A stretch of DNA of 64,000 bases, taken from Thioalkalivibrio versutus (GTDB lineage: Bacteria; Pseudomonadota; Gammaproteobacteria; Ectothiorhodospirales; Ectothiorhodospiraceae). Every line of letters begins with the position of its first letter. The stretch's first letter is position 1. The DNA lies in assembly GCF_001999325.1 (NCBI RefSeq), contig NZ_MVAR01000004.1, forward strand, positions 11,330 to 75,329. The letters are read 5' to 3'. The position numbers were made by a program, and so were the translations under genes. The notes beneath the pieces are model-generated. The model ran no database searches. It had not been told where the DNA came from and worked only from the letters and a program-made list of their open reading frames with translations. Positions 10,057-20,267 of the stretch are shown here, in pieces.

Positions 10057-11066
10057 GGCTTGACTCCTGTGGGGTTCGCGTCGAGGTGGCTGTGCGGGCC
10101 GTCGGCCCGGCTCATGATGTTCAGGTTCTCGTAGACCAGGTCGGTGATGCGGCTGGCCGTCTCCAGGGCGCGCTGGCCGTCGCGGCCACTGACCACGACC
10201 GGTCCCTGACCGCGCACGGCGGCCACGAAGGCCTGGATCTCGGCCAGCAGGGCGTCGGCCTCGTCGAAGACACTCTCCGTGCGGTGAATCGCAGGGGCTC
10301 CCGTCTCCGGATCGGGTTCGCCAATGTGGTTCAGTGACAGGATGCGGTTCTGGAAGTCCACCGAGGCGTAGGCATGTGACTGGAAGATGCGCATGCGGCG
10401 CTCGGACTTGGTGCTGATGCGACTGGATGTCACGTTGGCTACGCAGCCGTCCGCGAATTCCAGTCGGGCATTGGCGATGTCGATGTCGCCGGTCAGCACG
10501 CGGGCGCCGGAGGCGCGAATGTCGGTCAGCGGGGCATCCACCAGCGACAGGATGATGTCGATGTCGTGGATCATCAGATCGAGCACGACCGACACGTCGG
10601 TGGCGCGCGGCTTGTAGGGCGCCAGGCGGTGCGACTCGATAAACCGCGGGTGCAACGGGGTCTCGGTCAGTCGGCGTAGCGCGGCATTGAAGCGTTCCAG
10701 GTGCCCGACCTGGAGGACGACGCCCTGTTGCTCGGCGATCTGGTTCAGCGTCTCGGCCTGCTCCAGGGTGGCCGTAATCGGCTTCTCGACCAGGACATGA
10801 CAACCGGCCTCGAGGAAGTCCCGGGCGATGTCGAAGTGCAGGGTGGTCGGCGCGGCGATGGAGACCGCATCGACCTGACCGATCAGGGCGCGATGGTCGG
10901 TCTCCGCGCGGCAGCCGTGCTCCGCCGCGACGCGGCTGGCGGTTTCGGAATCGGCATCGACCACGGCAACCAGTTCGGTGTCCGGCAGCGCGGCGTATTT
11001 GGCGGCATGCCATTTGCCAAGATGGCCCACGCCGATAGCGGCGCAGCGTAACGGAGATTGGGACAT
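10053..11066 (-). CDS. gnnA: Gfo/Idh/MocA oxidoreductase, probable GnnA (UDP-GlcNAc 3-dehydrogenase)
   Basis: A 337-residue NAD(P)-dependent sugar dehydrogenase. The N-terminal Rossmann motif is IGVGHLGKWHAAKY and the conserved VEKPIT and QVGHLERFN segments of the Gfo/Idh/MocA family follow. Paired with the downstream aminotransferase (4-bp overlap), it would oxidise the 3-hydroxyl of UDP-GlcNAc so that the partner can install an amino group. It is the first gene of the minus-strand gnnA-gnnB-lpxB group and diverges from rnhB across a 119-bp gap that must hold both promoters. The substrate is inferred from context. Confidence 0.78.
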   Translation of the reverse strand: MSQSPLRCAAIGVGHLGKWHAAKYAALPDTELVAVVDADSETASRVAAEHGCRAETDHRALIGQVDAVSIAAPTTLHFDIARDFLEAGCHVLVEKPITATLEQAETLNQIAEQQGVVLQVGHLERFNAALRRLTETPLHPRFIESHRLAPYKPRATDVSVVLDLMIHDIDIILSLVDAPLTDIRASGARVLTGDIDIANARLEFADGCVANVTSSRISTKSERRMRIFQSHAYASVDFQNRILSLNHIGEPDPETGAPAIHRTESVFDEADALLAEIQAFVAAVRGQGPVVVSGRDGQRALETASRITDLVYENLNIMSRADGPHSHLDANPTGVKP

Positions 11067-11185
11067 GAGTAGGCTCGGATCCGGAGGGGGTGTGCTAGGA
11101 TTTTCGGCGCTATTGTAACGGATCCCCGGCGCGGCGCATGTTCGCGTTTGGGCGATTGCCCGCAGTTCACCGTGGTGGAGACTCC

Positions 11186-11794
11186 ATGTCCGATTTAGAG
11201 GCAGCGCAGCGCTACGTCGCCGGCGTGGACGAAGTGGGGCGCGGGCCGCTGGCCGGGCCGGTCGTGGCGGCCGCCGTCATCCTGCCGGAAGGCTACACCT
11301 GCCCCGGCTTGACCGACTCCAAGAAGCTCAGCGCGAAACGCCGCGAGACGCTGGACGTGCAGATCCGTGCCGACGCGCTGGCATGGTCGCTGGGCCGGGC
11401 CGAGGCGGCGGAGATCGATGAACTGAACATCCATCATGCGACGCTGCTCGCCATGCAGCGGGCGGCGGCCGGGCTCGCCATCGCGCCGGCACATCTGCTG
11501 GTGGACGGGCGCTTCACACCGCAGGGTCCCTGGACTGCCGAGGCGATCGCCGGCGGGGATGGCTCGGTGGCTGCGATCAGCGCCGCCTCCATCGTCGCGA
11601 AGGTGGCGCGCGACGGCTGGTTGCGCGATCTGCATCACGACTACCCCGATTACGGCTTCGATCGCCATTCCGGCTACCCCACGGTGGCGCATCGCGAGGC
11701 CCTGGAACGGTTGGGGCCGTGCCCGCAACACCGCCGTAGTTTCGGCCCGGTAGCGCGTGCGCTGGCGGCCCGTGAACAGGAGATGGGGGCATGA
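11186..11794 (+). CDS. rnhB: Ribonuclease HII
   Basis: A 202-residue RNase HII that cleaves RNA of RNA-DNA hybrids and single ribonucleotides in DNA. The N-terminal [13 protein letters not shown] motif and the later LVDGRF and SIVAKVARD segments hold the acidic metal-binding residues. The ATG at 11186 is chosen over a frame open from 11138 because GGTGGAG lies just upstream and because the shorter form fits the family. The stop overlaps the dnaE start (ATGA). Confidence 0.96.
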   Translation: MSDLEAAQRYVAGVDEVGRGPLAGPVVAAAVILPEGYTCPGLTDSKKLSAKRRETLDVQIRADALAWSLGRAEAAEIDELNIHHATLLAMQRAAAGLAIAPAHLLVDGRFTPQGPWTAEAIAGGDGSVAAISAASIVAKVARDGWLRDLHHDYPDYGFDRHSGYPTVAHREALERLGPCPQHRRSFGPVARALAAREQEMGA

Positions 11795-14700
11795 GCGAAG
11801 GCCATCCCGGTTTCGTACACCTGCGGGTGCATTCGGAGTATTCCCTGATCGACGGGCTGGTCCGCCTCAAGCCACTGGTGAACGCGGTGGTCGAGGGCGG
11901 GATGCCGGCCGTCGCGGTAACCGATCACTGCAACCTGTTCGGGCTGGTAAAGTTCTACCGTGCCGCGATCGCAAAGGGTGTGCAGCCCATCATCGGTGCG
12001 GACGTTCTGGTGCGCGATGCCCGCGCCGACGGCAGCCTGGCGCGCATGACCCTGCTGGCGCAGAACGATCCGGGTTACCGCAATCTGACCCGGCTGATCT
12101 CGCGCGCCTGGCAGGAAGGCCAGGAAAAGGGCATTCCGCGGGTGGACTGCGCCTGGCTGGATGCGGCCGCCGAGGGCCTGATCGCATTGTCTGGCGGGAT
12201 CGACGGGTTATTCGTGAACGGTTCGGGGGCTGCGCGCGCGCTGTTGGCCGAGGATCTCGAGCCGTGGATGCAGCGCTTCCCGGGTCGCTTCTATCTGGAA
12301 CTGGTGCGTAGCGACCGCCCGGGCGAAGAGGCCTGGATCGAACAGGCGCTGGCCGCGGCCGAGGCCTTCGATCTGCCGGTGGTGGCCACCAATGATGTTC
12401 GCTTCCTGCGGCCCGAGGACTTCGAGGCCCACGAGGCGCGCGTCTGCATCCATGACGGCGTGACCCTGGACGACCCGCGACGCCCGCGCCGTTACTCGGA
12501 GGCGCAGTATCTGCGTACACCCGAGGAGATGGCGGAGCGGTTCGCGGATATCCCCGAGGCCCTGGCCAACAGTGTGGCGATCGCGCGGCGCTGTTCGGTG
12601 AGCCTGACCCTGGGCGAGTCGGTCCTGCCGGACTTCCCGGTTCCCGAGGGCTATACGGTCGAAGACCACCTGCGCGAGACCTCGGCGCAGGGGTTGGCGG
12701 GGCGCCTGGAGCGCTTCTGCTTCGCGCCGGCGGCGGATTACGAGGCGCGCTTGCAGCGCGAGCTGGACGTGATCTGCCAGATGGGTTTCCCCGGGTACTT
12801 CCTGATCGTGGCGGACTTCATCCAGTGGGCCAAGGACAATGGCATCCCCGTGGGCCCGGGTCGTGGCTCCGGTGCGGGTTCTCTGGTGGCCTATGCGCTG
12901 GGCATTACCGACCTGGATCCATTGCGTTACGATCTTCTGTTCGAGCGTTTTCTCAACCCTGAACGTGTCTCCATGCCCGACTTCGATGTCGACTTCTGCA
13001 TGGAGCGACGCGACGACGTGATCGACTACGTCGCCGAGCGCTACGGGCGCGACAAGGTCTCGCAGATCATCACCCACGGCACCATGGCCGCCAAGGCGGT
13101 GGTGCGCGACGTCGGGCGTGTGCTGGGCCATGGCTACGGTTTCGTCGACCGCATTGCCAAGCTGATCCCGTTTGAGCTGGGCATGACCCTGCAAAAGGCC
13201 CTGACCGAGAGCGCGGACCTCAAGACGCAGTACGACGAAGACGAGGAGGTGCGCGCGATCATCGATCTCGCGCAGAAACTCGAGGGCCTCACCCGGAACG
13301 CGGGCAAGCATGCCGGCGGGGTGGTGATTGCGCCGTCCGCACTGACGGATTTCTCCCCGCTGTACTGCGAGGACGACGGCGGCTCGCTGGTGACCCACTT
13401 CGACAAGGATGACGTCGAGGCGGTCGGCCTGGTGAAGTTCGACTTCCTCGGTCTGCGCACGCTCACCATCATCGACTGGGCGGTGGACAACATCCGCAAG
13501 ATGGATGCCGCGGTACAGGTCGATCTCGACGCCATCCCGCTGGATGATCCCGAGACCTTCCGGCTGCTGAAGGACTATCAGACCACCGCCGTGTTCCAGC
13601 TGGAATCCGGTGGCATGAAGGACCTGATCCGCCGCCTGCAGCCGGACAGCTTCGAGGAGATCATCGCGCTGGTGGCGCTCTACCGCCCGGGCCCGCTGCA
13701 GTCGGGCATGGTGGACGACTTCATCGACCGCAAGCATGGTCGTGCCCAGGTGGAATATCCGCATCCGGATCTGGAACCCATTCTCCAGCCCACCTACGGC
13801 GTGATCCTGTATCAGGAGCAGGTGATGCAGATCGCCCAGGTGCTGGGCAATTACACCCTGGGTGGTGCGGATCTGTTGCGCCGCGCGATGGGCAAGAAGA
13901 AGCCCGAGGAGATGGCCAAGCAACGCGAGATCTTCCTCGAGGGTGCACTGGGGCGCGGTGTGGATGAAGGGGTTGCGACCTACATCTTCGACCTGATGGA
14001 GAAATTCGCGGGCTACGGCTTCAACAAGTCGCACTCCGCGGCCTATGCCCTGGTTGCCTACCAGACCGCCTGGCTCAAGGCGCATTATCCGGCGCCGTTC
14101 ATGGCGGCGGTGCTGTCCGCGGACATGGACAACACCGACAAGGTGGTGGGGCTGATCGAGGAATGCCGCAATATGGGCCTGGAGGTCCTGCCGCCGGACG
14201 TCAATCAGTCGGACTACCGCTTTACCTGCCACGACGCGCAGACCGTGGTCTACGGCCTGGGCGCGATCAAGGGCGTTGGGGAGTCGGCCATCGACACCCT
14301 GCTCAAGGCGCGCGGCGAGGGCGGTGAATTCCACGGGCTGGTGGACCTGTGCCAGCGGGTGGATCTCGGCAAGCTGAACAAGCGTGTGCTGGAGACGCTG
14401 GTGCGCGCCGGCGCGATGGATCGGATCGGCGCCAACCGTGCGACGCTGCTGAACGACATCCCGATGGCGGTCGCGGCAGCCGAACAGAGCGAGCGCAATG
14501 CCAATCTGGGTGTGGTGGACCTGTTCGGGGATCCGGCTGCGGCCGTGATCCCGGATAGTGCGACCCTGGCCGAGATGGAGGACGACGATCGTCTGCGCGG
14601 CGAGAAGGACACCCTGGGGCTTTATCTGACCGGCCACCCGGTGGAGCGCTACCGCGCCGAGATGCTGCGCCTGACCGGCACCACGCTGCAGGCGCTGGAG

Positions 14701-15264
14701 GCCAAGCTGGAGGATCGCCCGGACGAGCCCCAGGGCCAGAAATGGCGGGGCAAGCAGGAAACCGTGCGCATCGCCGGTCTGATCGTCGGGGTGCGAGTGC
14801 GCAACACGCAGAGCGGGCGCATGGGCATCGTCACCCTGGACGACCGCAGCGGGCGGGCCGAGGTAGTGTTGTTCAACGACGACTTCACTACCTACAAGGA
14901 CCGCCTGGAGCCGGATGCCCTGCTGGTCGCGGAGGGTACGGTCACGCTTGACGACTATGCCGGCGGGATCCGTATGCGGGCCCGTACCGTGTACAGCCTG
15001 GACGAAGCGCGGGTCCAGTGGGCCCGCGCGCTGCACCTGTGCCTGGAAGGGGTGGTTCCCGAGCAGGTGGCCCATTTGCGCGGGCTGATGGAGCCGCATC
15101 GTGAGGGGCCTTGCCGCGTGCACCTGTGCTATCGCCGTGACGGGCTGGAGGCGGATATCAGCCTGCCGGAGGGATGGACCATCCGCCCGGACGAGCGGCT
15201 GTTGCGCGGCATTCAGCAGTCGTTGGGTCCGGGTTGCGAGGCCGAGGTGCTCTACGGCCGGTAG
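11791..15264 (+). CDS. dnaE: DNA polymerase III alpha subunit
   Basis: The replicative polymerase, 1157 residues compared with 1160 in E. coli. An N-terminal PHP domain ([23 protein letters not shown]) is followed by the palm with the catalytic Asp pair in PDFDVDF and the third Asp in [25 protein letters not shown] lies in the fingers/thumb region; tandem HhH and OB-fold segments ([13 protein letters not shown] ... [15 protein letters not shown]) come near the C-terminus. It overlaps rnhB by 4 bp and precedes accA, the order also found in E. coli. Confidence 0.98.
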   Translation: MSEGHPGFVHLRVHSEYSLIDGLVRLKPLVNAVVEGGMPAVAVTDHCNLFGLVKFYRAAIAKGVQPIIGADVLVRDARADGSLARMTLLAQNDPGYRNLTRLISRAWQEGQEKGIPRVDCAWLDAAAEGLIALSGGIDGLFVNGSGAARALLAEDLEPWMQRFPGRFYLELVRSDRPGEEAWIEQALAAAEAFDLPVVATNDVRFLRPEDFEAHEARVCIHDGVTLDDPRRPRRYSEAQYLRTPEEMAERFADIPEALANSVAIARRCSVSLTLGESVLPDFPVPEGYTVEDHLRETSAQGLAGRLERFCFAPAADYEARLQRELDVICQMGFPGYFLIVADFIQWAKDNGIPVGPGRGSGAGSLVAYALGITDLDPLRYDLLFERFLNPERVSMPDFDVDFCMERRDDVIDYVAERYGRDKVSQIITHGTMAAKAVVRDVGRVLGHGYGFVDRIAKLIPFELGMTLQKALTESADLKTQYDEDEEVRAIIDLAQKLEGLTRNAGKHAGGVVIAPSALTDFSPLYCEDDGGSLVTHFDKDDVEAVGLVKFDFLGLRTLTIIDWAVDNIRKMDAAVQVDLDAIPLDDPETFRLLKDYQTTAVFQLESGGMKDLIRRLQPDSFEEIIALVALYRPGPLQSGMVDDFIDRKHGRAQVEYPHPDLEPILQPTYGVILYQEQVMQIAQVLGNYTLGGADLLRRAMGKKKPEEMAKQREIFLEGALGRGVDEGVATYIFDLMEKFAGYGFNKSHSAAYALVAYQTAWLKAHYPAPFMAAVLSADMDNTDKVVGLIEECRNMGLEVLPPDVNQSDYRFTCHDAQTVVYGLGAIKGVGESAIDTLLKARGEGGEFHGLVDLCQRVDLGKLNKRVLETLVRAGAMDRIGANRATLLNDIPMAVAAAEQSERNANLGVVDLFGDPAAAVIPDSATLAEMEDDDRLRGEKDTLGLYLTGHPVERYRAEMLRLTGTTLQALEAKLEDRPDEPQGQKWRGKQETVRIAGLIVGVRVRNTQSGRMGIVTLDDRSGRAEVVLFNDDFTTYKDRLEPDALLVAEGTVTLDDYAGGIRMRARTVYSLDEARVQWARALHLCLEGVVPEQVAHLRGLMEPHREGPCRVHLCYRRDGLEADISLPEGWTIRPDERLLRGIQQSLGPGCEAEVLYGR

Positions 15265-15363
15265 GTGGAGCAAGGCATCACCGGTCCGGGAGCGGGGATC
15301 GCCGCAATTGGTTACAATTCGCGTCCTTCGTCGGTATCCACAACCAAGTCTTCGGGACCCTGC

Positions 15364-16329
15364 ATGAATCCGGACTTTCTCGACTTCGAACAGCCCATTG
15401 CCGAACTGGAAGCGAAGATCCGCGATCTGCGCTATGTCGGCGACGATGCCGAGGTCAACATCCAGGAAGAGATCCAGCGCCTGGAAGGCAAGTGCCGGTC
15501 GTTGACCGAGAGCATCTTCGCCAAGCTGACCCCGTGGCAGGTCTCGCAGATGTCGCGGCATCCGCGGCGACCCTACACCCTTGATTACATTCCCGACTTG
15601 TTCGACGAGTTCGAGGAACTGCATGGCGACCGGGCGTTTGGCGACGACCCGGCGATCGTGGGCGGCGTGGCGCGCCTGGACGGACGGCCGGTGATGCTGA
15701 TCGGGCACCAGAAGGGACGCCAGACCCGCGACAAGGTCTACCGCAACTTTGGCATGCCGCGTCCGGAGGGCTACCGCAAGGCCCTGCGCTTGATGGAGAT
15801 GGCCGAGCGCTTTCGCATGCCCGTGCTCACCTTCATCGACACGCCGGGTGCCTACCCGGGGGTCGGGGCGGAAGAACGTGGCCAGAGCGAGGCCATCGCG
15901 CGCAACCTGCGAGTGATGGCGCGCCTCGACACGCCGATCATCGCCACGGTGATCGGCGAAGGCGGCTCCGGTGGGGCCCTCGCGATCGGGGTGGGCGACG
16001 CCACCCTGATGTTGCAGTACTCGACCTACTCGGTGATTTCGCCGGAGGGCTGTGCCTCCATCCTCTGGAAGAGCGCCGAAAAGGCCTCGGAGGCCGCGGA
16101 GGCCCTGGGCATCACATCGGAACGGCTGCGCGAGCTGGGGCTGGTGGACCGCATCGTGCCGGAACCCCTGGGCGGTGCCCACCGCGACCCCGACACCATG
16201 TCCTCCAGTCTGCGCGCCGCGCTTCTGGAAACCCTGGACGGCCTGGAAGGGCTGGACCCGGGCAAGCGCCTGGAGCGGCGCTATCGCCGGCTGATGGATT
16301 ACGGTGCCTTCCAGGAAGCCGCTTCCTGA
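15364..16329 (+). CDS. accA: Acetyl-CoA carboxylase carboxyltransferase subunit alpha
   Basis: A 321-residue alpha subunit of the carboxyltransferase that moves carboxyl from biotin to acetyl-CoA, making malonyl-CoA. The N-terminal helical region ([18 protein letters not shown]) and the crotonase-like core with [27 protein letters not shown] and [13 protein letters not shown] are typical. The ATG at 15364 is preferred to a GTG-open frame from 15265, since the extra N-terminal residues resemble nothing in the family. tilS begins inside its 3' end. Confidence 0.97.
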   Translation: MNPDFLDFEQPIAELEAKIRDLRYVGDDAEVNIQEEIQRLEGKCRSLTESIFAKLTPWQVSQMSRHPRRPYTLDYIPDLFDEFEELHGDRAFGDDPAIVGGVARLDGRPVMLIGHQKGRQTRDKVYRNFGMPRPEGYRKALRLMEMAERFRMPVLTFIDTPGAYPGVGAEERGQSEAIARNLRVMARLDTPIIATVIGEGGSGGALAIGVGDATLMLQYSTYSVISPEGCASILWKSAEKASEAAEALGITSERLRELGLVDRIVPEPLGGAHRDPDTMSSSLRAALLETLDGLEGLDPGKRLERRYRRLMDYGAFQEAAS

Positions 16330-17602
16330 TCCCGGTGCCGGGGCGCTCGATCCTGTAGCCGCGGCGCTGCGGGACTTCCTCCAGGCGCATCCCGGCTATC
16401 GCCAGGTGCGCATCGCCTTCAGCGGCGGTCTCGACTCGACCGTGCTGCTCCACGCCGCGGTGCGCCTGGGTATCCCCAACCTCGAGGCCATGCACGTGGA
16501 TCATCGCCTGCGTCCGGACTCCGGCGAGCAGGTCGAGCACTGCCGCGCCTTTGCACAGGCACTGAACTGCCCGTTCCGGCTCCGTACCCTCGGCTCACTC
16601 GACACCCGTGGCTCCGGCGTGGAGGCCGCGGCGCGCGAGGCACGCTATGCGATGCTGCGCGAAGGGCTGGACGCTACGGGCATCATCCTGGCCGCGCAGC
16701 ATGCGGACGATCAGGCAGAAACGTTCCTGCTGGCCGCCCTGCGCGGCAGCGGGCCCGAAGGGCTGCAGGCGATGCGGCCGCTGCGCCGCGAGGGCGAGAC
16801 CTGGCTGGGGCGACCCTTGCTGGGCCTGCCCCGCGAGGCACTGGCCGCGTTGGCGGAGCAGGAGGGCCTCGACTGGTATGACGATCCCAGCAATCAAGAT
16901 CCCCGATTCGACCGCAATTTCCTGCGCCAGTCGGTGCTGCCCTTGTTGCGGGAGCGATTTGATGGCGCGGCCGGGCTGGCGCGCGCTGCTGCCTGGCAGC
17001 AGGAGGCGGTCGGCCAGCTCCGTCAGCATTTCGGCGAGCTTCTGGAAGAAGTGCGGGATCGGCTGACCGGCAGCCTGGACCTTCAGGGTTTGCGCGGGCT
17101 CGACGCGGATAACCAGCGTGGCCTGCTACGGTACTGGCTGCGCGAGCAGGGCCTTCGGCCGCCCGGCCACGACCGCCTGGGTGAATTCCTGCGCCAGGTC
17201 CTCGTGGACAACCCCGAGGCCTCCCCCGCCGTGGAATGGGATGGCGGATGGATGCGGCGTTATCGCGATCAGCTGCACGCCGGGCCGAAGGAGGAGGCTG
17301 CGGGTCCGCCGCCCGAACAGCCCTGGCCGGCCGGTCAGCCGGAACTGATTCTGGCAGACGGGCGCCGCCTGACCCGGGAGATGCTGCCGCGGCTCGGCGT
17401 TGACCGCGAGGCCGCCCTCACCGTTAGCTATCGAAGCGGGGGCGAGGTGGTCGCCACCCCCGCCGGGCGCCGATCCCTGAAAAAGCTGATGCAGGAGCGC
17501 GGGATCGCCCCCTGGGAACGCAACCGGGTTCCGCTTTTGTGTCAGCTGGATGGAGCGATTGTGGCGGTGCTCTGGCCCGGGTTGGTTCACGCTGGGAGTT
17601 GA
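16304..17602 (+). CDS. tilS: tRNA(Ile)-lysidine synthetase
   Basis: TilS adds lysine to C34 of the tRNA-Ile CAU anticodon, changing both its charging and its codon reading to AUA. The PP-loop ATP pyrophosphatase motif SGGLDST is near residues 39-45, followed by [10 protein letters not shown] and [11 protein letters not shown]. The C-terminal half has the TilS substrate-binding domains ([24 protein letters not shown]). The start is a GTG overlapping accA by 26 bp in another frame; no ATG fits better. 432 residues equals the E. coli length. Confidence 0.95.
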   Translation: MPSRKPLPDPGAGALDPVAAALRDFLQAHPGYRQVRIAFSGGLDSTVLLHAAVRLGIPNLEAMHVDHRLRPDSGEQVEHCRAFAQALNCPFRLRTLGSLDTRGSGVEAAAREARYAMLREGLDATGIILAAQHADDQAETFLLAALRGSGPEGLQAMRPLRREGETWLGRPLLGLPREALAALAEQEGLDWYDDPSNQDPRFDRNFLRQSVLPLLRERFDGAAGLARAAAWQQEAVGQLRQHFGELLEEVRDRLTGSLDLQGLRGLDADNQRGLLRYWLREQGLRPPGHDRLGEFLRQVLVDNPEASPAVEWDGGWMRRYRDQLHAGPKEEAAGPPPEQPWPAGQPELILADGRRLTREMLPRLGVDREAALTVSYRSGGEVVATPAGRRSLKKLMQERGIAPWERNRVPLLCQLDGAIVAVLWPGLVHAGS

Positions 17603-17661
17603 CGCGCCTGTCCAAATCGGACAATTCTTGGGTCGTATTCAGGGGTGCGGGTGAGCGGTAC

Positions 17662-18426
17662 GTGACAGGTTTCGCGGCACAATGCGGACGACGTACGGGC
17701 ATGGGGGTGCTGGCGGCCGGGATGTTGCTGGCCGCGCCTCTGGCCGCGGACTCGCTGATGCTCACGACCGAGAGCTACCCCCCGTTCAATTTCGAGACGG
17801 AAACCGGCGAGCTGGACGGGATCTCCATCCGGGTGATGGATGCCCTGCTGGATGTCGCCCAGGTGGACGCCGAGATCCGCCTGCTGCCGTGGAGTCGGGC
17901 CTACGCCGAGGCTCAGTCGGACCCTGGTACCTGCGTCTTTTCCACCACGCGCACCTCCGAACGTGAAGACCTGTTCACCTGGGTCGGTCCTCTCGTGGAA
18001 AACCAGTGGCATGCGTTCGTGCTGGAGGGGTCCGATGTGGACGCGCAGTCTCTGGAGGATCTGGAACGCTACCGCGTCGGGGGCTATCGAGACGATGCCG
18101 TGGCGCTCTTCGTTGAGGGCCGGGGCATCCCCGTGGATACCGCACCGAATGACCGGCTGAATGCGCGCAAGCTTGCGGCCAACCGGATCGATGTATGGGT
18201 CAGCGGTGAACATCTGGCCCCGTGGTATGCCCGTCAGGAGGGGATCGGTGAACTCCGGTCCCTGTTCGCCTTCAACGATACCGTGATGTCCCTGGCCTGC
18301 CACCCGGAAACCGCGCGAGCCCCGCTGGATCGCATGCAGGAGGAACTGGATGCGATGCGTGCGGACGGGCGCTATGCGGCCATCGTGGAGGATGTCCTGG
18401 ACAGCAATGGAGAGCGCAATGACTGA
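17662..18426 (+). CDS. Periplasmic solute-binding protein, family 3 (SBP_bac_3), first gene of Sia-type operon
   Basis: About 254 residues with an N-terminal signal peptide (hydrophobic GVLAAGMLLAAPLA, cleavage near ADS) followed by a type II periplasmic binding fold: TTESYPPFNFE, then GELDGISIRVMDALL and LPWSRAYAEAQ. Such proteins bind amino acids or related small ligands. No ABC permease or ATPase is nearby; instead its 3' end overlaps the SiaB homologue by 8 bp, so it may be a ligand sensor for the signalling operon rather than a transporter part. The GTG at 17662 is preferred; the ATG at 17701 would leave a very short signal sequence. The ligand cannot be read from the sequence. Confidence 0.8.
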   Translation: MTGFAAQCGRRTGMGVLAAGMLLAAPLAADSLMLTTESYPPFNFETETGELDGISIRVMDALLDVAQVDAEIRLLPWSRAYAEAQSDPGTCVFSTTRTSEREDLFTWVGPLVENQWHAFVLEGSDVDAQSLEDLERYRVGGYRDDAVALFVEGRGIPVDTAPNDRLNARKLAANRIDVWVSGEHLAPWYARQEGIGELRSLFAFNDTVMSLACHPETARAPLDRMQEELDAMRADGRYAAIVEDVLDSNGERND

Positions 18427-19009
18427 CGCAGCCGAGGCCCGGACGGAATCGTCGGCCCTGATCGCCGAGGAGGTGCTGGGCTTTCAGCGCAACATGACGC
18501 GGCGCGGGATCATCTTTTCGTTCACTGGCTACATTTCCGAGGGCATCCTGAAGGCCCTGGGGGATGCACTGCGGCAGAAAATCCGACTGGAGTCCACCGA
18601 TACGAAGACCGTGAACCGCGTCTTTTCGGTATTCGTGGAACAGGTGCAGAACGTGATTCGCTATTCGGCGGAGCGTATCGAGCACGACGCGGAGCCCCCC
18701 GTCGAGCTGAGCTCCGGGATGATTACCGTCGGGTCGGAAAACGGCCGCTTCTTCGTCATTTGCGGCAACGTGATCGGGCGCAAGGATGCCGACACCCTGG
18801 CCGTGCGCCTGCGTGAGCTCGCGGGCATGGACAGCGATGAGTTGCGCCGCTTTTACAAGGAAAAGCTGCGGGAACCACCGGACGAAGGCAGCAAGGGCGG
18901 CAGCATCGGCCTGATCGAGATCGCACGCCGGGCAAGCGAGCCAATCCAGTTCGACTTTCAGCATCTCTCCGATGCGCAATCCTATTTTGTCCTGAAGGCC
19001 TATATCTGA
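18419..19009 (+). CDS. siaB: SiaB family protein kinase (DUF6272)
   Basis: A 196-residue protein resembling Pseudomonas aeruginosa SiaB, the kinase that phosphorylates SiaC. Recognisable parts are RRGIIFSFTGYISEGIL, the N-box-like EQVQNVIRYSAER and the C-terminal GSIGLIEIARRASEPIQF with its glycine-rich stretch, consistent with a GHKL-like ATP-binding fold. It overlaps the binding-protein gene by 8 bp and the siaC stop/start follows as TGATG. The assignment rests on these motifs together with the three partner genes. Confidence 0.82.
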   Translation: MTDAAEARTESSALIAEEVLGFQRNMTRRGIIFSFTGYISEGILKALGDALRQKIRLESTDTKTVNRVFSVFVEQVQNVIRYSAERIEHDAEPPVELSSGMITVGSENGRFFVICGNVIGRKDADTLAVRLRELAGMDSDELRRFYKEKLREPPDEGSKGGSIGLIEIARRASEPIQFDFQHLSDAQSYFVLKAYI

Positions 19010-19401
19010 TGGCAGTCGTCGAGACCATTGAACACAAGGCAACCGACCGCACCCCGGCCGTCGTTTTCGATTTCGCGGCGGGGCAGTACCGGCTGTCCGG
19101 CGAGTCGTATCCGGAAGATGCCGCGAACTTCTACGGCCCGCTGACTCAGGGGTTGCGGCAGGCGATCGAGGACCGGGCCAGCGACGAGGTGGAGTTCACC
19201 GTGGAAATGATCTACTTCAACAGTTCGACTGCGAAGGCATTGATGAACATGTTCCAGATCCTGGAAGAGGGCGCCGAGTCGGGTCTGAAGGTGCGGATCA
19301 ACTGGTGTTACCACGATGACGACGAGACCATGGAGGAGTTCGGCGAGGACTTCTCCGAGGATTTCGAACACGCTGACTATCGAATGTGTCCGCTGACATG
19401 A
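19009..19401 (+). CDS. siaC: SiaC family regulatory phosphoprotein (DUF1987)
   Basis: A 130-residue protein of the DUF1987/SiaC family. In P. aeruginosa, unphosphorylated SiaC binds and activates the diguanylate cyclase SiaD, while SiaB-phosphorylated SiaC does not. The family hallmark YFNSSTAKALMNMF (residues 69-82) is present; Thr74 or a neighbouring Ser is the likely phosphosite by analogy. The C-terminus is strongly acidic (DDDETMEEFGEDFSEDFE). It sits between siaB (1-bp overlap) and siaD (ATGA overlap), as expected for subunits made in fixed ratio. Confidence 0.88.
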   Translation: MAVVETIEHKATDRTPAVVFDFAAGQYRLSGESYPEDAANFYGPLTQGLRQAIEDRASDEVEFTVEMIYFNSSTAKALMNMFQILEEGAESGLKVRINWCYHDDDETMEEFGEDFSEDFEHADYRMCPLT

Positions 19402-20267
19402 AGGCCCCCTCCCGAGAGGACCCGATGAATCCTGCTACCCGGCCACGGGAGGGCCAGGAAATGGAGAGGCTCGCGGACTTCTCCCTGTTCGAGCAGGAAA
19501 AGTCCGTCATGCAGCGCTCCGAGCAGATGCTCGAGGCGCTGGATGCGGTAGGCGATGGCGTGAAGGTGCTCGCCAAGGCCTATTCCGAGAGCTATCGGGC
19601 GCAGCGTCGCATGATGCGCATGAGCGACCGCATGCAGGCGGATCTGCAGGAGGCCAACCGCCAGTTGCGCGAGCAGGCGGAGCACCTGGCACAGCTCAAC
19701 AATGCATTGTCCGACGAGGTGCGCGAGCGCGAGCGCCTGACGGCCGAGCTGGAGCGCCTGGCGCTGGAGGATGCCCTGACCGGCCTGTTCTCGCGTCGCC
19801 GGGTGATTGACTGCGTGGAGGGCATGGCGGATAGCGTCGGTGAGGAATCGCGTTCGCTCACCGTGATGATGCTGGATCTCGACGACTTCAAGGCGTTGAA
19901 CGACACCCACGGCCATGCCGCCGGCGATTTCGCCCTCGAGAGCTTTGCCGACATCCTGCGGGGCGAGCTGGGGGCGGAACAGTACGCTGGGCGCATGGGT
20001 GGGGAAGAATTCCTGGTAGTGGCGGCGGATCTGGATTCCGAAGCGGCAGTCGCGCTGGCCGAGCGCATTCGCTCGTCGGTGGAGAATGCATCGCTGCACT
20101 GGAAGGACGAACCGCTCGCGCTGGCGGTTTCCATTGGTCTGGTTATCACCACGAACCCGTGGCCGGACGCGGGCGAGCTGGTGGCTCTGGCCGATGACCT
20201 GCTCTATCGGGCCAAGAACGAGGGACGCAACCGTGTCATCGTGCAAATGCACGGCGAACGCGGGTGA
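19398..20267 (+). CDS. siaD: SiaD-like diguanylate cyclase (GGEEF)
   Basis: A 289-residue soluble protein with a long coiled coil (about residues 60-130, Gln/Glu/Arg-rich) followed by a GGDEF domain. The catalytic loop reads RMGGEEF and DLDDFKALNDTHGHAAGD supplies the metal and substrate residues, so it should make c-di-GMP from two GTP. The RxxD product-inhibition site normally placed five residues before the loop is absent (GAEQ instead), suggesting no classical feedback. The N-terminal segment EQEKSVMQRSEQM probably binds the SiaC homologue. The ATG overlaps the siaC stop; an in-frame GTG at 19386 is an alternative. Confidence 0.9.
   Translation: MKAPSREDPMNPATRPREGQEMERLADFSLFEQEKSVMQRSEQMLEALDAVGDGVKVLAKAYSESYRAQRRMMRMSDRMQADLQEANRQLREQAEHLAQLNNALSDEVRERERLTAELERLALEDALTGLFSRRRVIDCVEGMADSVGEESRSLTVMMLDLDDFKALNDTHGHAAGDFALESFADILRGELGAEQYAGRMGGEEFLVVAADLDSEAAVALAERIRSSVENASLHWKDEPLALAVSIGLVITTNPWPDAGELVALADDLLYRAKNEGRNRVIVQMHGERG

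Noticed and set aside
12208-16182. A 1324-codon open frame on the minus strand
   Set aside because: It lies wholly antisense to dnaE/accA, has no recognisable domain, and such frames are expected from the third-position GC bias of the opposite strand.
17662-18426. Part of an amino-acid ABC transporter
   Set aside because: No permease or ATPase gene lies nearby and the gene overlaps siaB, so a sensor role is favoured though not proven.
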